Below, in pieces: positions 6,108-8,065 of a DNA stretch of 8,065 nucleotides; positions within the stretch are counted from its first letter, which is position 1, and each line of letters starts with the position of its first letter. The notes beneath the pieces were generated by a model that saw only the letters and a program-made list of their open reading frames with translations, made no database searches and was not told where the DNA came from. This DNA is from an uncultured Porphyromonadaceae bacterium (lineage in GTDB: Bacteria > Bacteroidota > Bacteroidia > Bacteroidales > Muribaculaceae). The position numbers and the translations under genes were made by a program. Location: assembly GCA_947166165.1 (NCBI GenBank), contig CAMVDK010000140.1, forward strand, positions 1 to 8,065, given 5' to 3'.

Positions 6108-7886
6108 TCAATCGGCGGGAGCATCATTGGCAGGAGCCGAAAGTTCTTGTAGGTATTTATCGAGCGGTTTGTCGAGTTTCAGTTTGCTTTTGAGTTTGGT
6201 TTTTGCTGTGGAGACTACGCTCGGATTTTTGTAGCCCAGGCAGATGGCAATGTTGATGATGTCGAAATCGAGCAGCGTGAGCAGCACCAACCGGTGCTCC
6301 TGCGGAGTGAGCTGCCCGTGTAGCTCGTAAATGCGTTCCATCACATTGTTGTGTGTGCGGTTGACGTGCCGCTCGAGTTCGGCCCAGAACTGAAGATTGT
6401 CGTTCAGTTCCTTGACACTGCGCTTGAATGTCTTCAGGAACTTTTCGGGATTGCCCTCATACTCGTAGGCGCGCCCGGAGAGCTGCTTGAGCGACTTCAC
6501 AATGGAGCCGATACCCGCCTGCAGGTGTCCGTAGAATCCCTGCAAAGCCTTCAGCTCGGTAGTCATGCGGTTGATTTCATCGCTCTGCCCGTTGGCCTGG
6601 GCGGTTGCCTGGGCGAGGGCAAACTGCTTTTGGCGGATTTCTTCGTCAAGTTCGGCCTGCACCCGTTCGAAACTTCTGCGTTGCTGGCTCATGTCGTTAT
6701 GCAGGGCCAAGATTTTTTTGTTGGTGTCGGCATGCATTCGCCAAATGATGTAGCACAGCAGAGCAATCAACAAAACAGCTGCGCCGAGCAGCATGAGCAT
6801 GCGCATCGTGTGGCCATGCTCCTGCAAGATGGCAATCTGGGCTTGCGCGGCCTCATAGTTGGCCTCGGCGGCATGAAGCTGCCTGCTGTGCGCGACGAGG
6901 AGTTCGTGACCGGCTAGAGACTCGGCCTCGGCGCGATATCTGAAATAGTTCAGCGAGTCACCCTCGCAGGCAGCCATCAAAGCCCGGGTCTCATGGAAGA
7001 GTGTCAGCATCTGCGGCGTGGCGATGTCTCCAGCAGGAGGAAGCAGCTGCCTGGCTTGGTCGCATTGTGACCGTTTGGCCGCGAGATAGCTGAGCATCAG
7101 TCTGCATTTAAGGCTGTCCGCCGGTTCGGCTTGGCAACTGTCAAGTGCCAATGAGGCATAGTGGAGCGCTTGTTCGGCATCGTTGTTGAACACATGGAAA
7201 AGTGCCAGTTGCGTATAGTTCGCTGCCCGGAGCTCATGGTCGCCAGAAACGCGCATTTCGGAATCGGCCTGGTGCATGTAGGCCAATGTGCTGTCGGCAT
7301 TTGTGCTGCTGTAGGAAGCTCCTATTTCGGCCAAGCAGATGATTTGGTAATGGCTGTTGCCGCAAGCTCTGAACTGCCATAGTGCTTGCTTATACTTGTC
7401 GATGTTGTCGACAGCATAGTTGTCCTTATAGATGTCGGCTTGGCGCATGAGGGCGTAGCCTCGGTTGTAGTGGTCGTCGGGTCGGGCGAAGGCTTCGGCC
7501 TGCTTGTACCATCGCATGGCCTGCTCGGGGTGGCCGAGCTCCTCGGCCACGGTGCCCTGGTGGATCATGGCGCGCACGCGGCGGTCGTAGGGTCCGCCGT
7601 GCTCGTAGTAGCGCCAGGCGCGGGCGATGAGCGAGTCGCTGGTGGCGGGGATGTAGGCTTTATAGAGGGCCACGACGGTGAGCAGCGCGTGGTAGGCGCG
7701 GTCGGGCTCGGCGAGGGCGGCGGTGTCGACTCGGGCGAGCAGCGCCAGGGCGCTGTCGGGCCGGGAGGCGATGAGCGAGTCGATGGCGACGAGCCGCCGC
7801 TCTTCGCCGCCGTCGGTCCGCCGGCAGCCGTCCGCCACCACGCTGAGCAGCACGAACAGGAGCAATATGTGTAAAATTCGCCTCAT
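6108..7886 (-). CDS. Membrane-anchored TPR regulator with LuxR-like helix-turn-helix
   Basis: Started at 7886, the protein is 592 residues. The frame is open up to 7964, but that longer start lies upstream of the promoter at 7926-7895, and only the shorter start gives a proper signal: MRRILHILLLFVLLSVVADGC with candidate lipid-attachment Cys21 (an imperfect lipobox, as Asp is at -2). Residues about 65-330 are Ala/Tyr-rich helical pairs typical of TPRs and would be periplasmic. A membrane span follows at about 363-382 (LLGAAVLLIALLCYIIW), then a Gln/Glu-rich coiled coil (about 390-455) in the cytoplasm. Residues 526-571 (LTPQEHRLVLLTLL...INIAICLGY...SVVSTAKTKLKSKLKL) match the LuxR-type helix-turn-helix pattern. 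No kinase, receiver or catalytic domain is seen. This is a known one-protein sensor layout in Bacteroidales; the signal and targets are unknown. The large exported gene begins 197 bp downstream. Confidence 0.88.
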   Translation of the reverse strand: MRRILHILLLFVLLSVVADGCRRTDGGEERRLVAIDSLIASRPDSALALLARVDTAALAEPDRAYHALLTVVALYKAYIPATSDSLIARAWRYYEHGGPYDRRVRAMIHQGTVAEELGHPEQAMRWYKQAEAFARPDDHYNRGYALMRQADIYKDNYAVDNIDKYKQALWQFRACGNSHYQIICLAEIGASYSSTNADSTLAYMHQADSEMRVSGDHELRAANYTQLALFHVFNNDAEQALHYASLALDSCQAEPADSLKCRLMLSYLAAKRSQCDQARQLLPPAGDIATPQMLTLFHETRALMAACEGDSLNYFRYRAEAESLAGHELLVAHSRQLHAAEANYEAAQAQIAILQEHGHTMRMLMLLGAAVLLIALLCYIIWRMHADTNKKILALHNDMSQQRRSFERVQAELDEEIRQKQFALAQATAQANGQSDEINRMTTELKALQGFYGHLQAGIGSIVKSLKQLSGRAYEYEGNPEKFLKTFKRSVKELNDNLQFWAELERHVNRTHNNVMERIYELHGQLTPQEHRLVLLTLLDFDIINIAICLGYKNPSVVSTAKTKLKSKLKLDKPLDKYLQELSAPANDAPAD

Positions 7887-7894
7887 CTGGGCTG

Positions 7895-7926
7895 CAAAGT
7901 TACAGCATATTGGGCGCAATGGCAAG
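7895..7926 (-). promoter_or_regulatory. Bacteroidetes-type promoter of the TPR regulator gene
   Basis: On the minus strand CTTG (7926-7923, one mismatch to TTTG) is followed after 20 nt by TAACTTTG (7902-7895), a full match to TAnnTTTG. The ATG at 7886 is only 8 nt past the box, so the transcript would have almost no leader. This placement excludes translation from the longer open frame starting at 7964, unless a further promoter exists upstream. Confidence 0.55.
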
Positions 7927-7979
7927 AAAAAGGCACAAAAAATCATTTTGGGGGCCGTGGGCACGCCGACTCGGCCATC

Positions 7980-8004
7980 GAGCCGCCATGTATGACGGCT
8001 CTAC
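7980..8004 (-). repeat. REP-type hairpin, GAGCCG class, copy 2
   Basis: This is identical to 317-341: GAGCCG (7980-7985) pairs with CGGCTC (7996-8001), with an inner CAT/ATG pair. The minus strand starts GTAG at 8004. It lies in the upstream region of the regulator gene and runs directly into another tail repeat. Confidence 0.6.
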
Positions 8005-8065
8005 AGTCCCGCCGAAGCAAACGCTTTTGTTCGTATGTCTAAAAAACCGTGGTCGAATACGGTCC
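8005..8065 (-). repeat. T-tract tail repeat, copy 4, cut by the window edge
   Basis: After AGTCCCGCCG the sequence follows the CGAAGCAAACGC tail core and the first A-run, CTAAAAAACCG, exactly as in the other copies. It then drifts (GTGGTCGAATACGGTCC against GCAGTCAAATATGGTAC) and reaches the end of the window. Confidence 0.65.

Noticed and set aside
7386..7874. 162-codon plus-strand frame opposite the regulator gene
   Set aside because: It is an antisense shadow of a high-GC coding region, with a Gly/Val-biased composition typical of such shadows; no promoter or start context is seen.
7887..7964. N-terminal extension of the regulator to a start at 7964
   Set aside because: It would place the signal peptide 26 residues inside the protein and put the start upstream of the best promoter; the start at 7886 fits both.
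183..8065. The spaced repeats considered as a CRISPR array
   Set aside because: The copies are far apart and unevenly spaced, with genes between them and no uniform spacers; no cas gene is present.

Overview
The window looks like a chromosomal segment from an anaerobic member of the Bacteroidota, most likely order Bacteroidales; the family cannot be settled from this sequence alone. The evidence is promoters of the Bacteroidetes type (TAnnTTTG at -7 with a TTTG-like -33 box), starts without Shine-Dalgarno sites, exported proteins ending in type IX secretion (T9SS)-like C-termini, and a TPR/transmembrane/LuxR-like regulator architecture common in this order. All four convincing genes lie on the minus strand, so transcription runs from high to low coordinates.

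Layout in transcription order. Positions 7886-6108 encode a lipoprotein-like membrane regulator with periplasmic TPR helices, one membrane span, a cytoplasmic coiled coil and a C-terminal LuxR-like helix-turn-helix. Its promoter lies almost on top of its start codon. Positions 5910-2881 encode a 1009-residue exported protein whose centre resembles the caspase-like/C13 peptidase domain of Bacteroidales, but both catalytic motifs appear lost; it ends in a T9SS-like sorting domain. It has its own promoter at 6003-5971 and nearby repeated operator-like words. Positions 2764-1817 and 1550-633 encode two paralogous exported proteins of unknown function. Their signal peptides and C-terminal tags are almost identical but their cores have diverged strongly.

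The intergenic DNA is full of repeats. There are five intact GTAG-headed hairpins of the REP type and one half-copy, with different but self-complementary stems. Two of them form an inverted pair at 18-131. Four copies of a T-tract-rich tail sequence (near 222, 343, 1708 and 8007) are each joined to a REP hairpin or half-hairpin. A separate GC-rich hairpin sits about 60 bp upstream of each of the two paralogues. A 178-180 bp MITE-like element with 21-bp perfect terminal inverted repeats (422-601) has inserted into one tail copy; uninterrupted copies of the same site survive at about 299 and 1784. Positions 1-632 hold only repeats and this element, with no credible gene.

How the genes work together is inference. 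A membrane-tethered sensor/regulator is followed by a secreted pseudo-protease-like protein and two secreted paralogues, which could form one regulated surface-protein locus. No substrate or partner can be read from the sequence.
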